A DNA stretch of 64,000 bases from contig JARWIR010000016.1 of the NCBI GenBank assembly GCA_029959085.1, positions 8,229,441 to 8,293,440 of the forward strand. The letters run 5' to 3'. This DNA comes from Nemophila menziesii. Lineage: Eukaryota; Streptophyta; Magnoliopsida; Boraginales; Hydrophyllaceae. The notes under the pieces are model-generated. The model was not told the origin of the DNA and did no database searches. It was given only the letters and a program-made list of their open reading frames with translations. Shown here piece by piece: positions 9,967 to 21,009 of this stretch (positions are counted from its first letter, which is position 1; each line of letters starts with the position of its first letter). Both the position numbers and the translations under genes were made by a program.

Positions 9967-11169
9967 TTGAAGATGACTAATAGAACAACAATCTTATCTA
10001 ACAAGAGGGAGGTGAAGAGTAACAAGGGATTGGATTTAAACAAGAAGAAATCAATTAACAAAGGTGCTAGTTCTAAATCAAAGGGTAAAGAGAAAGTGAA
10101 GAAGAGTGGGAAACCTTCATATGATAGTAATGGTAAAAAGCTTTATTATTATGCAAAGGAGAGAACACTACCTCAACAAGATCTTATACCTATAGAGAAA
10201 GTGGATACTTCAAGAGCTCTGAAGATTTCTGCGGAAAAACAATTAAAAGAACTACCTTTTGCTTATGAGAAAGTATTCAAGGAAGAAATTAGAGATGGAG
10301 ATTACAAGAGATTCTTTGAGCTTGGTGAGAGATTGGGTTGGTCTACGTTCATGGTAAGCCGTTCTGAATTATGTCCTGAATTAGTTTTGGAGTTCTATCT
10401 AGGCCTCTTTAGCCAAGATAGTAATTGTGTTCCGATTAGAGGAAAGTTAGTTCCTTTCACAGTTGAGGAGATTAGGAACCACTTCAAGTTTAAGAAATTG
10501 AAAGGTTTTTGCAAATTTGAAGAAGCAGTTGCTAAACGAAAAATCTTTGATGAGGAATTACTTTTTGAGCATGTTTTAGACAAGGAGAAAGTGCAATCAC
10601 ATAAAGTAGAATTGAAGGCACCTTGGCCTTACAAATATCTTCAAGCAGATGCTAGAATTTGGCACAATTTCCTTATTCCTAATGTCTTTGGAAACACACG
10701 AACTTTGGATGTGACTATGAAGAACGCGTTACTGTTGGACTGTATTTTGAGAGGAGAAGAAGTTGATGTGGCACAGTTGATCTATGAGGAGGTGATACGA
10801 TTCTCGGTCTCTCCTAAATCGGTTTATAATGTTAAATTTCCAACTATGATCACGTGTCTTGTGCGAAAAGCGAATGTAGTATTGGGTGAAGAAGAGAAAC
10901 TCGAGTTTAAGACGAGTTATATTGATAATGCTTGGATCAAAGAAAGTCTTCGAAGAGCGGGTTCTACTCAAGCCTCGAAGGAAGAAAAGGAGCAAAATTG
11001 GCAAGAGAAGATGGAGGAGCGTTTAACGAAATTTGAAGCAGCTCAAACTTCCTTAGTCAATGATGTGGCACAAATCAACGCTAATCAAGTGCACATCATG
11101 AAACTCCTTGAGCAATTAACGAAAGGTCCAACAATTCCAACCTTGGATATCAATGATGCGAGGCAATAG
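9967..11169 (+). CDS. ORF2 of element B, plant 'putative transposon protein' family
   Basis: A 400-residue ORF without stops. Residues 1-50 are Lys/Ser-rich and basic, possibly a nuclear signal. About 85-320 is the domain seen in the post-pol ORFs of many plant LTR elements: a helix-rich region with ELVLEFYLGLF, FTVEEIRNHFKFKKLKGFC, ARIWHNFLIPNVFG, DVAQLIYEEVIRF and VKFPTMITCLV. About 335-390 is a predicted coiled coil (EKMEERLTKFEAAQ). The match to 63249-64000 (ORF2 of element F) is direct; a weaker one is the ORF at 27421-28659. The position (after pol, before the 3' LTR) is that of the env-like ORF in Athila elements, but I see no signal peptide or membrane segment. The function is unknown. 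Confidence 0.8.
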   Translation: MKMTNRTTILSNKREVKSNKGLDLNKKKSINKGASSKSKGKEKVKKSGKPSYDSNGKKLYYYAKERTLPQQDLIPIEKVDTSRALKISAEKQLKELPFAYEKVFKEEIRDGDYKRFFELGERLGWSTFMVSRSELCPELVLEFYLGLFSQDSNCVPIRGKLVPFTVEEIRNHFKFKKLKGFCKFEEAVAKRKIFDEELLFEHVLDKEKVQSHKVELKAPWPYKYLQADARIWHNFLIPNVFGNTRTLDVTMKNALLLDCILRGEEVDVAQLIYEEVIRFSVSPKSVYNVKFPTMITCLVRKANVVLGEEEKLEFKTSYIDNAWIKESLRRAGSTQASKEEKEQNWQEKMEERLTKFEAAQTSLVNDVAQINANQVHIMKLLEQLTKGPTIPTLDINDARQ

Positions 11170-12749
11170 CCTCGAGAGTATGTTCTCTTTCTTCCTTACC
11201 ATTTCTGTAAATATGCCTATCTGCTAATTTTAATTTCTGTTTTTTTCGAGTCTTTTTCGAGTTGTGGGGATACGGCTCATTTTTGAGTTGGGGGTGTAGG
11301 GATTCGTTGTCTCTCATCTCCATTTTTCTGTTTTTTAGGGTTAAATTAAAATTTTTGATACATGGGAATTAGATGTAGAGTGTGTTTAATAGCTTGGAAG
11401 CATAAGCTCAGTAGATTAATGATAGAAAGTAATATGTTTATAAGCTATGTATTTGTATGCTTTGAGTATTTGCAGGAAAACACACGTTGATAATAAAGAA
11501 AAGATTAGTGAGCAATGCGATAGAAAGTATGTTCGATCTCAGGGAACCTTGAGAAGTGTGTAGGCCGTGAGATCCAAGCTAGTTGAAAACCCATTTGATG
11601 AAAGTGCTAAAGGTAAGAGATTTTCTAAATTACATAGTGTAGAAAGTGATCAAGGCGGTTCTTTCATATTTTTAAGCCTTTGAAGCCTTTTTATACCTTC
11701 TCGCCTTGTGATTTTTGAGTTTAAATGTTATATCCTTCTTAGCCCCTCCTAGCCTTTCTAAAGCCTTTTTATTGAACCACATTATAAGCCATATCCTTTA
11801 GATTTTAGGACTTTTCCATATGACCTGCACTCGAATCGCGATGCTTAGACAGTTGTTTTAAAGCTTGAGTTTGGGGTGGTGGGTCCACCATTATGGGAAT
11901 TGTTATGTTGGGATTTTTGAGCTTATAAATTGTGCTTTGTGCTTTATATTGATGATGTTTCACAGATTTGTATTGTAACCCTTTGCCGGGGTAATAGTGA
12001 ATGAAAAAGAAGCTTCGAGCTAATTTTGCCAACAAGGGCATTAAAAGAAAAAAAATATATATATGAGAAAATTAGCGTGATATCTCATCATTAAAAAAGA
12101 GTCATAGCTATAAAAGAAAATTGGAAAGAAAAGAAAATATATATATTCGGACCGGCAAAGTGGATTTTTATGTGAACATCTTAAGCTTTAATTGGGTTAT
12201 TGGGGATGCTAAATTGTGCATCAAGGAATTCATTGGGATGAGTGAGAAACATTTTTATGAGAGTAACTCAAGCTCTAGGGCGATTCGTTGATGGATAGTG
12301 AGGAGAGAGCCAAAAGCTCACTCCAAATTATCCAAATATATGATCGTACCCGTCCCTAAGCCTACATTACAACCTTAAAGACCTTGTGATTCTTTGTTAT
12401 GTAATTGAGAAGTTATTGAGCCATTAGAGATGAGTTAAGTGGATCCTTGGATACTAGTGAGGTTTGATGAACAATCTATAGCTCTCTTGGGGAACTGAGT
12501 AAAGTCCCAATCCTTCTTACATTGCGAAACTAATCTGATCTTGAATTCAAGCCGTGTTGACTGTGGATATGAGAAGTGTACAGGTATGTAGTTTATGAAT
12601 ATTATTGCATGAAATTTTCTGAGTTATGTGCTTTAGGTTTATTCTATATATTCTGCTATGCTTTTTCCCTTGTGTTGAGAATTTTATAAGTGTGTATTTC
12701 TAGACTTTCCTATGTTTTATCTTTTATTGTATCGGGACGATACAACTTT
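11170..12749 (+). other. Conserved non-coding 3' region of element B
   Basis: About 1.6 kb with no gene between ORF2 and the polypurine tract. Several blocks match, in order, the same part of element F (reverse strand, 61795-63248): 'GAGTTGGGGGT...' after the ORF, a GCTTGAGTTTGGG.TGGTGGGTCCA block (near 11862-11890; F near 62590-62615), 'TGTAACCCTTTGYCGGG' (near 11973; F near 62506), and GGAGAGAGCCAAAAGCTCACT (near 12302; F near 62191-62211). Retention of order in non-coding DNA suggests a role such as packaging, RNA processing or replication (inference). Confidence 0.65.
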
Positions 12750-12762
12750 GAGTTGGGGGTCT
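12750..12762 (+). promoter_or_regulatory. Polypurine tract of element B
   Basis: GAGTTGGGGGTCT directly abuts the TG of the right LTR. This is where plus-strand DNA synthesis would be primed. The same string lies at the equivalent place in element F on the reverse strand (61781-61794). Confidence 0.8.
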
Positions 12763-14298
12763 TGATGTCTCCTCATTTGTGATAGATTTATGTTAGGATG
12801 AGACATCATTTTTAGTGTTTTAGAAGTCAATAATGTCGATTTTCTTGAGTTTTAGTGCACTTTCCTATTTTGTGTCTTGATTTGTAGAAATAATATTTTT
12901 AGAGCATATTGGGTTTAATTGTTTATTTAGTGTGTAGCTTTAAAGATAATTATGGAGATTAATTAGAGTCCAAGTCAAAGACAACAACTTATGGAAAGGG
13001 ATTTACATGGTAATTGGAGAAAAGGAAATAAAAGCTAAAAAGATGGAAAAGGAAAAGCTGCCTAAATCTGGGAGTCTGCAGATCACGTCCAAAGATATGC
13101 GTTTTTACCTAAGAAATAGGCCGAATTTGGAGATTTCCTTCTAAAGGGTCAAGATAATTCCGTTGCGATTCTTTTGATATCTTGTGGAGCTCAAACGGAC
13201 CAATAACGAAGAAGTTATGACCAAAACAACGCAGCAGTGTTTATCTTTATTTCCATACGAATTTGAGTTGGGCTAGAAGTCCATTACCTTAACTATTCCT
13301 CAAGAAAACAAATTAGGTCTTCTAAACACCTATAAATACACCCTTATATCACTTGTAAATCATCCTTGCCTCATAGTAATTAGTTCTTAAGGTTTTATTC
13401 TTCCAGTTTATTGTAGAGAGCAAGATGATGTCTTTTGTAATTTCTTTTAGTTTATTTCCATCAGGTATGAACTAAACCTCCCATAGCTTGGGTTTTGCAT
13501 ATGTATAATCTATGAATTCTAATTCTTCTATCTAAGTTTCTTTGGGAATTATATGTTTTAATCTGATATTAGCTACTTACTTTATATTTGCTTATGTGTT
13601 TTGATTTAATGTCTTTCCTAGAACTGATCACTTTAGGATTGTTTTAATAGTAGTTAGATGGTCTCCTTGACAGGGTGTTTAACTATTGAACCACCACATA
13701 ATGTCTAGTGTCGATAGCAGTTCTGACAAAACATACTTCTAACTAGATAGTCATTAAGGTTTGTTTTAATCACCATATCACCAATTGATTGTAGTGTGCT
13801 GGATAGGGTCTTAGTGGCGTTTGATAACCCTATTTGAGTCCTCGTCTTGGTTGTGCCGTAGCCCCCTTAGTCGCTCTCAAGGTCTAAGGTAGTGGAATTT
13901 AGAATCCTGACTAAGTATTACCAAGAGCTAATATTCTCCCTTATGAACTAGATTTATAGATAGAATTAGAAGGATTAGTGCATACTAGCAAAACCTGAGC
14001 TATACTTCTCATCTCATATTCTCAGTTATTTATTTATTTTATTGTCTTTATTTTCCTAGTTTTAATTCTTATTTTCGAAAATCCAAATCTTTTATTTACT
14101 GTCTTTTAGTTATTTACTTTTACTCGTTATTTGTTTCTACGCGTTTAACACACTTAAGTCCCTGAGAACGAACTCTACTTATCATTAAAACTTGCATACA
14201 TCCTGTAATACTTGCAGTACTGTGCCTGTCTAGGGTGAGAGTGCATAGTTTTCCATACTTAAATTGATCTTATTTTTATCACACCCTAGGCGACACCA
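12763..14298 (+). repeat. Right (3') LTR of element B
   Basis: 1536-bp partner of 4343-5874, longer by a 4-base duplication in a TTTA run near 14031. It ends in GGCGACACCA at 14298 and is followed by the target duplication GGAAG (14299-14303). Confidence 0.95.
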
Positions 14299-15126
14299 GG
14301 AAGCTACTGCTGGGTTATTCATACATCCTTCCCACACATGATGTCTTGATCCACAACTAGGACACGAAGGAATTGCACGTACTACTTTTACCTGAGCAAT
14401 TGTTCGGGCTTGTTCTTGTAGTTCTTCGAGTTGTTGGGCCAATTCTTTAAGCTTCAGAGATTCTAAAGTGTCTTTTTTTTCTGGTTTCTTGGGCCAACTT
14501 CTCTCGTTCTCAAGAATTCTTTCCATCCCCAACTCAGCTTCTTCAGGATCTAGTAACACAAAGCCTGCGTTTCCTAACGAATCTGCCTTCTCTCTTGACT
14601 TGTAATTAAGGCCTCCATAAAACAAGGTTAAATAATATTTCGGCGAGGATTTATGGTAGGGACATCTCGCCTTCTTTTCTGTAAATCGTAACCATGCTTC
14701 ACCCAAACTTTCTCCGTCTTCCTGCATAAATTGTTCAAGCTCCAACATATCTTTTAAACGTCTACTAACCGGATAGAAGCGGTCTAGGAATCTTGTTTGA
14801 AGCTTGTCCCAATCTGGAATAACATGAGGGTATTGGGTATCATACCAATCGCTTGCACCTCCGGTCAAGAAGAACTGGAACATCACGTAGTAAAGTTGTT
14901 CCCTAGTAACTCCTCTTACGATATAAGCATCACAAATTTGCATGAATTTCTGAATACATCGGATCGGATCTTGATGTGCAGCACCGCTGAATAATCCATG
15001 AGCTGCAAACTGCGTTAACATCCCTGGATCAGGCTTAAATTTAGCAGCTTGAATTTCTGGAGCGCGAATTCCTCGTGGCTCTACTCTAAACTCGATGGGT
15101 AGCTGAAGTCTCCTTGGGTTCTCCAT
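14299..15126 (-). pseudogene. Gag N-terminal half of element A (upstream of insertion B)
   Basis: 276 codons from the ATG at 15126 to the insertion point. It has the Gag domain (QDPIRCIQKFMQICDAY, QFFLTGGASDWYD, FLDRFYPVSRRLKD, GESLGEAWLRF), a coiled-coil stretch (LKELAQQLEELQEQARTI) and an intact zinc knuckle CPSCGSRHHVWEGC (C-x2-C-x4-H-x4-C). The frame then runs into the LTR of B and stops there. The continuation is at 3534-4342. It is clearly homologous to ORF1 of element B (same Gag landmarks), so A and B belong to related families. Confidence 0.9.
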
Positions 15127-15226
15127 CTGTAATTATCTATAAAACAAAAACTAAAAGACAAAAGCGTAAAATAGAACTAACTAAAAATAAAAGCACAAGA
15201 TATATGCACAAGGACTAACGATGTAG

Positions 15227-15244
15227 ACCCCGGCAGCGGCGCCA
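15227..15244 (-). promoter_or_regulatory. Primer-binding site of element A (tRNA-Asp type)
   Basis: On the minus strand TGGCGCCGCTGCCGGGGT starts six bases (AGTTTT) after the LTR end at 15251. It is almost identical to the site of element B. Confidence 0.85.
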
Positions 15245-15250
15245 AAAACT

Positions 15251-16748
15251 TGGTGGGGCCTAGGGTATTATAAAATAAGATATAAATAAAGAACAAATAA
15301 CCACCCTAGACTGAGCACGGTTCTGCAAGTATACAAATCGTATGCAAGTTTTAGAAAATAAGTAAGATTCATTCCGTAGAGACTACGAAGGTTAGGGGAA
15401 TCTTATGCAATAATTAGGTGCAAATAATTAAAGCTAGAACAACTAAAACGCAAGAAAAGTAAAAAGAAATAGATTTTTGTTTGATTTTTAGTTAACCTAA
15501 ATTAAACTAAGAATTTAAAGACAGAAAGTAAATACGAAAGAATAAGTAATATGAGAATATAGCTTGAGTTATTAGCATGTAATCCCCACTAGTTTTGCCG
15601 TTCTAAACATGTAAGGGTGAATTATGTAGTATTTCAATAATCGGTTCCAATTACGCTAGGTAGTTTTAAATAGGATTTACCTGTGTCAATAAGGCTTCCT
15701 AAGCAAACTGTTCCTGTAATTGGTAAATAGTAACATGTACTAAACCATAGTGATTATCTAGTTAGGTTGATTTGTCAGATCTAAATCGAATACTAGACGT
15801 TATATGCTAAACATGTAATTAAACACCGTTGTCAATGGTGACCTAACTACTTGATGGTAATACTATATGGCTGCAGTCCACAAGAACACAGAATATAAAT
15901 CCAAACTCATAAATAGAGAATAAAAACTATAATTCAATTTAAAATATAAAATTCCCAAATTAGATAGATGTCAATAAAAGCTAGGGTTCATACATATATG
16001 CTAAAACTCAAGCTAAAGAAATTTAGTTCATGAAAGAAAAGAAAGAAATTACAAATTTAAAGGTAGAAGAAGACATAATGATGAACAGCTCCTTCCAGAC
16101 TTTTTTTTTGTGTTGTAAGCTTCCACTTGGTTTAAGGTTTCACTAAGGATGATTTAAGAGTGTTAAGAGGTTGTATTTATAGTGTATAGGTTGACCTAAT
16201 TCGTTTCTTGAAGGAGAGGCTAAGTAATGGACTCCAAGCCCAACTCAAATTCGTATGGAAATAAAGATAATTACTGCTGAACTGTTTTGAGCATATCTTC
16301 TTCGTTATTGGTCGGTTTTTTCTCCACAATATACCAAAAGAATCCTCACAGAATTATCTACGTCCCTATAAAAGGAATCTTCCAAAATCGTCTTGGTTTT
16401 GGAGTTATCACCACTTCTTTAGGCGTAGCTGCAGAAATTCAGATTTAGGCAGCTTTTCCTTTTCCATGATTTTAGCCTTTGTTTCCTTTATCTCCAATTT
16501 CCATGCAAATCTCTTTCCATATCTTGTAGTCTTTGACTTGGACTCTAATTAATCTCCATAATTATCTTTAAAGTTTCACACTAAATAAACAATTAAACCC
16601 AATATGTTCTAAAAATATTATGTTACTAAATCAAGACTCAAAATAGGAAAGTGCACTAAATTAAGCTAAATTCGACCTATACCCTAATAAATACGCCTAA
16701 AATGATGTCTCAGAGATAGATTTTATTATCACAAATGAGGAGACATCA
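15251..16748 (-). repeat. 5' LTR of element A
   Basis: 1498 bp on the minus strand, starting TGATGTCTCCTCATTTGTGA (16748 side) and ending GGCCCCACCA (15251 side). A TATA-like box on the minus strand lies at 16174-16181. It is related to, but well diverged from, the LTRs of B; the first 20 or so bases are nearly the same. Confidence 0.92.
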
Positions 16749-17055
16749 ATATGTAACCCTTTTTGCATTTTCAGGGGGTATATACCCACTGTTTGTATTT
16801 TTCAGGGTGTATTCGCTCAAGCAAGCTATTTTCAGGGGGTAACCACCATTAACGGGCCAATAAAGGTCATGCGTAAGAATATTAGAACCATAAAATTTCA
16901 ACAAGGACTTATAATGTAATTTAAAAAAAATTAAAATAGTGGATATGTACCCCCTAAAAATGTAAGCAGAAACCAGAAAAATCCCTAACTAGGCCTTTAA
17001 AAAATAGAACATCTAACTAGGCCTTTAAAATTCTCATTTTAGATTTTGAGGCCTA
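16749..17055. repeat. Fragment of a palindrome-bearing repeat family (second copy at 33264-34556)
   Basis: Contains AGGGGGTATATACCCA, TCAGGGGGTAACC and a tail with 'CCCTAAAAATGTAAGCAG' and 'CTAACTAGGCCTTTAAAA' (twice), ending TTGAGGCCTAAAA. The same tail follows the GGGGGTATATACCCCC palindromes at 34136-34560. Element A therefore inserted into a copy of that repeat, whose other part is left of the window. Confidence 0.6.
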
Positions 17056-17926
17056 AAAACGTATATTACTCCATGAAAATAAGAGTCCAACAAAGACCAA
17101 AAATTCTCATAAATAATAAAGACCATTCAAGAGTGTTCTAACAAACTCAGAATCGGATAATATAGTTAGTAGGATTGGTGGATTATACTGTACTTTTCTC
17201 TGTAAAAAAAACTTTATCCAATTTTCAAAAATCAAAGTCAACCAAAAGATATTAGGAGCTCGTACGCATCACGTAGAATACATCGATACTGAAAGGACCA
17301 AAGCCAATGAACATATTCCACTTAAAGGAAAAAACAATCAAAGAGTACCCAAGACTAGCATATGTGAAACAAGAAGTCAAGAAGCAATTAACATCCAAAT
17401 TTTCTGAATAATCCATGCTTCATAACAAGTGAATTATTACCAAGGATCGGGGATAAAACCCTAAGATTTCTTCCATTTAATACCTTGAAACCCGAAAGAT
17501 CCATTCAGGCTCAGAAAAACAAGAAGCGAGAAGAAAAATTTAGAGAGAGGAGAGAGCATGTGGTTGAATATGTAGAAGAGAATGAGATATTTGAGGTACG
17601 TTTTGGTGGAGCTCATTTCATAAATAAAATGTGTTAAATCGAAATTGAAAGCATACTCTACTGAAATTTGATATATAAATAAAGAGCTTAATCATAATTT
17701 AGTTATCAATAATAATAAAGATGCACATTAACATTGACAACAAAGTAACGTCAAAATATACAGTTTTATAGATAATTAAAGCACTAGCTCTAGATTTTTT
17801 AAAGTAATAAAATCTTTCACAATAATCTAGACTCTAATTCTCAATGGTTTATGAAGATGTGTGTGGAAGACCTGAAACAAAAACAAAGTTAAAGGACCAT
17901 TTATGTAATAAAACATACAAGTTATA
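17056..17926. repeat. Downstream flank of longin-gene copy 1 (start of duplicated block)
   Basis: From 17126 (ATTCAAGAGTGTTCTAAC) the sequence is a near-duplicate of the block starting at 21010, through to the copy of the gene itself (17126-18545 against 21010-22425). It holds a short Lys/Arg/Glu-rich ORF-like stretch (around 17484-17636; 21287-21520 in the other copy) with no known domain. Nothing else is recognised. Base changes between copies are scattered, so the duplication is not very recent. Confidence 0.6.
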
Positions 17927-18690
17927 CTAACCGATTAGATCTTCCTCCACATCACACTCATTACACTTATCAGTGAACATATCAATCTGTAGGGTGTTTA
18001 CAATTTTAAATTCATAGAATCATTTTAACAAACATTATATAGGCGTGTTTGTAAGTAAATCAAAATGAGAATGAGATATTAATTACATTATCATTGTTGT
18101 TTGTTTGTTCAATAACCATATCTTGATCATCCTTGATTACTTTATTTAAGTAAGTTTCAAGGACTAAATCCTATAAACTACCTTTCACGTTACTAAATTC
18201 CTTAACGTGGGCTTTATTACTCATATCTCCGTATTGCCAACCAAAAGACATGAATCCAAGTGAAAATATAAACCCGAAATCTGTCTTACAGATCGACACT
18301 TTATTAATGGAATCACCACAATCATCATATATTAACTTTGGGAGTTCCTTTAACAATTCTACATCTTCCACAAGATCCGTACGTCCTCCCCGGCCCAATA
18401 CAAGCAGTAAATACATATATTTTATCGGTTGGTAAATACATCGATAATGACGAGTGCAAATGAAATCTTGTTCAGCTTGTGGCCCAACAAATTTTGGAAT
18501 ATTTTCGAGATAATATTCATTGGTATAGCGAGAAGGATGAAATCCCCTTGCAACTAACACTGTAAAAATGTTAAATTTGATAAAATAAAATATACATGAA
18601 GGTGTGATTATTCATATAGAATTCAATTCTTAACTAATACTTACCATTTCTAGATTCGTCATATATGCTAGCGGCTTTGAGAAATATCAT
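17927..18690 (-). pseudogene. Delta-COP-like longin-domain gene, copy 1 (nonsense mutation)
   Basis: Three exons on the minus strand: exon 1 18690-18645 (MIFLKAASIYDESRN), donor GTAAGT; exon 2 18559-18087, acceptor ACAG; exon 3 17986-17927, acceptor CTACAG. The protein resembles the N-terminal longin domain of coatomer delta subunit: the start, CTRHYRCIYQPIKYMYLLLV, DLVEDVELLKELPKL and the following helices fall in register. A TAG at 18171-18173 replaces the CAG (Q) of the other copies and removes the end of exon 2. Full delta-COP is about 500 residues, so even intact this would be a longin-only version. Identification rests on recall of the family, not on a search. Confidence 0.6.
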
Positions 18691-18886
18691 TGAAAATGGA
18701 ATATTAATTATTAATCCTCCTCTGATCGTTACCTGTAAAATAAAACATGAATATGATAAATTACACAAGTTCTAGCAAATTTTTGTACAATTATACATAT
18801 ACTTGTTTATACTTACGTAACCGAAACCAAAAACTCGAATATCACAATAGTTAAAAGCGGTGAATTGTGAGATTGGGGAAATATTA
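18691..18886 (-). other. 5' flank of longin-gene copy 1
   Basis: Upstream region of the copy 1 gene, matching the flank of copy 3 (41538-41690). It holds no ORF and leads into the MITE at 18887. Confidence 0.4.
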
Positions 18887-19146
18887 CCTCCATTCCATAA
18901 TAATAGTCACTTTAGCCAAAAAAAAATTATATTCCACAATGTATGTCACATTTAAAGTTCCAAAGCAAAATAAATGAACTTTTTCCTATTCTACCCTCCT
19001 TTTAAAATCTATTACCAACTAAATATTTAATTTTCTCTCTTTTATAATTAGGGTTATGTTGTTCATTTTAAACTAAATTTTACTTACTTTTTAGGTTCCT
19101 TAATATGTGTGAAAAACTCTAAAGAGTCAATTATTATTGATGGAGG
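18887..19146. mobile_element. Stowaway-like MITE
   Basis: 260 bp with inverted ends CCTCCATTCCATAATAATAG and the reverse complement of ATTATTATTGATGGAGG, flanked by TA on both sides (18885-18886 and 19147-19148). The matching place in copy 3 (near 41690) lacks it: the flanks GAGATTGGGG and GAATAAATAGGT are adjacent there, giving an empty site. TA target and TIR sequence fit the Tc1/mariner (Stowaway) group. Confidence 0.85.
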
Positions 19147-19709
19147 TAGTATGAATAAATAGGTTTCCAGAACTCTGCTAAGGGCATATTTTTAATGGGA
19201 TCATAAAAGGTGTTACAATATGTGGGCCATAGCCCGATTAACGGCCCTTTACCCTGGTTCTAAAGTAATTTTGAGTTTTCAATTATTTTACATAATTTAT
19301 CATTAATTACCCAAGTGGTATCGAAAATAAATTTAGGAACCTAAAGACAAAAGATCGTCCAAGTTTATCTTGAACAAAAAATATATTATCCTTTGAGGGT
19401 TTATATCACATCACGTGTCACCAAATAAAAGTCACACCTATTACGTTAACCCAACCATGTACACTTACCTTCCTAACAACCACAGGAAGAGTTTCGATAA
19501 GGCAATCGGCAATCACTGATTAGATGCCTCGCGATACTATATACATGCTGAATTTCCTCCTAAATTTTTTGTATCATGACACTTCTCAATGTGACAAGAG
19601 TGGTGCTCATCTGCTTTCTTTTTTTATATGTGCCTAGAGAATGAGAATTATAGGGAAGTATTGAGAGAAGGATGGAATAAAGAGAATTTAGTTGATACAA
19701 AACAATTTG
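19147..19709. other. Upstream flank shared with copy 3, no gene seen
   Basis: Non-coding sequence matching 41690-41830 and then 44922-45118 in copy 3, for example CATGTGTCACCAAA-like and AACCCAA.CATGTACAC blocks. It is the ancestral sequence into which the Helitron array and the long-TIR element of copy 3 inserted. No promoter can be assigned. Confidence 0.5.
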
Positions 19710-20590
19710 TGTTTTGTATAAAAGTGAGGAATGTTCAGAGGTTTTGATAAGAGACATTTTTCCCATATATATGAGAGATAAAAGTGCAAATGAACTGCTA
19801 GAAGAAGTCGAGATGAGGCTCCAAACATATGTGGGAAATACTACAATATTTGAAAAATTGTGGAGTTTGAGAAACAAGTGGGTAGACTTGAGGATTGGAG
19901 TTAAGTAATTTTCACCAAAAATCCAAATACTGGTATGCGCTTAAAAGTGGTTGTTGTTTAAAACTTTTTAATGGCCTCATAAAAAGAAATGAGAGGAAAT
20001 TTTTTATTGTTAAAGTTATGCTTTCTAATAGTTCTGATACAACATATAGTGGCCAATTAAATGAGGAAATTATGGATTATTACAAGACATTGTTGAGTAC
20101 TATACTAGAGAGGATATGGAAAGAATCGATATGTGGGTTTTTATTGAGGTAAGATGTTGGCCAGATAAAAGGGGTTGAGATTTGTATCAAGATTACGATT
20201 AAGAGATCAAAGAGGTTATTTTTCGAATTGCAAATGACAAAACCCCTGGTCGAATGGATATTCTATGTTTTTCTAGAAGAAGCCTAGGATGTTGTGGGAT
20301 ATAAGGTAAATGCGGAGATTAGAGAATTCTTTTATGTGGGGTTTGCTTAAATAACTCAACTACAATAGAATTACTCTTATTTTGAACAAAGATAAGCCTT
20401 AGAAGGTGGTTGATTACCACCCCAATTTATGTTGCATTGTCAATTACAAAGAGATTATGATTATTAGTGCAATTAGAATTAAACCAAACCTTGATGAGCT
20501 TGTGGATAAAGCACAAAGTGTATTTGTGTTTGAAAGGTTAATATTTAATAATATGCACCTCATGCTTGAAGATGCCCTCTTTTATCCCTA
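19710..20590 (+). pseudogene. Decayed LINE endonuclease-RT linker and RT start
   Basis: Pieces in different frames look like a plant L1-type LINE: LEEVEMRLQ...LWSLRNKWVDLR, then QKSKYWYALKSG...FNGLIKRNERKFFIV, NEEIMDYYKTLLS, then a degenerate PGPDGF/'DVVGYKVNAEIREFF' stretch and 'YHPNLCCIVNYKEIM...DELVDKAQSVFVFERL'. These follow the normal order of the linker before RT and RT blocks 1-3. Many stops and frameshifts make it long dead. The corresponding debris in copy 3 is at 49500-50430. Confidence 0.65.
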
Positions 20591-21009
20591 AATAATACAT
20601 GTTTGATTCAAGCATTTCCAACCAAATCCCCAAACACTTTGCGAAATTCCTCAAGCAATCATAAGCACTATAACATACTCGAAGTCTCCTCAAGATAAAA
20701 CCATCAAATTAACAACGAATCAAAGCATAAGACAAAGTGTTCCACTCTCGAATTCTATCTTTATCTTATACATGAATACAAATTCTGTGATACCATAATT
20801 GAAAGAGAGGCACAAACTATAATTGAAACTCTGTAGATTGCAAAGATTTTAAACCAAAAAAAACTATCTTTTTGGATAACCTGTACTCATTCATGTTATT
20901 AAGTATGTGTCATGGTCAACTACAGAATCAAGCCTATGTTGAGGAAAATCAGTTACATGGTTGAAGAGACGAGAAAAGTAAACCCAGGGCTACCCTTCAA
21001 CATGAATAC
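20591..21009. other. Spacer without recognised genes
   Basis: About 420 bp between LINE debris and the second duplicated block. I see no ORF with domain character and no repeat shared with the rest of the window. Confidence 0.5.

Larger units (their letters stand above)
4343..14298 (+). mobile_element. Element B: young, pol-less Athila-like LTR retrotransposon nested in A
   Basis: A complete plus-strand insertion: left LTR 4343-5874, primer site, gag-protease-integrase-tail ORF, GC-rich repeat block, a second ORF (9967-11169), a long non-coding 3' region, polypurine tract and right LTR 12763-14298. The same five bases, GGAAG, flank it (4338-4342 and 14299-14303). By eye the LTRs differ by about 16 substitutions and one 4-base indel in about 1.53 kb (near 99% identity), so it is recent. 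RT, RNase H and the integrase core are absent, so it must borrow them and is non-autonomous. Its LTR ends (TGATGTCTCCTCATTTG) and primer site match those of element A, its probable relative or former helper family. Confidence 0.95.
1..16748 (-). mobile_element. Element A: decayed Athila-like Ty3/gypsy retrotransposon, split by element B
   Basis: This is a minus-strand Ty3/gypsy element. Reading down from its 5' LTR (15251-16748) come the primer-binding site, gag, protease, RT-RNase H and integrase, the gypsy order; the 3' LTR lies left of the window. Gag is interrupted by element B (4343-14298), and removing B with one copy of its 5-bp target duplication restores one reading frame. The coding part carries at least five in-frame stops (3999, 3534, 2670, 1077, 41), a frameshift near 258 and a changed RT catalytic residue, so it cannot move by itself. 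The tRNA-Asp-type primer site, LTR ends and protein sequence point to the Athila lineage. The five bases after the LTR (16749-16753, ATATG) should be the target duplication, but the partner copy is outside the window. Confidence 0.93.
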
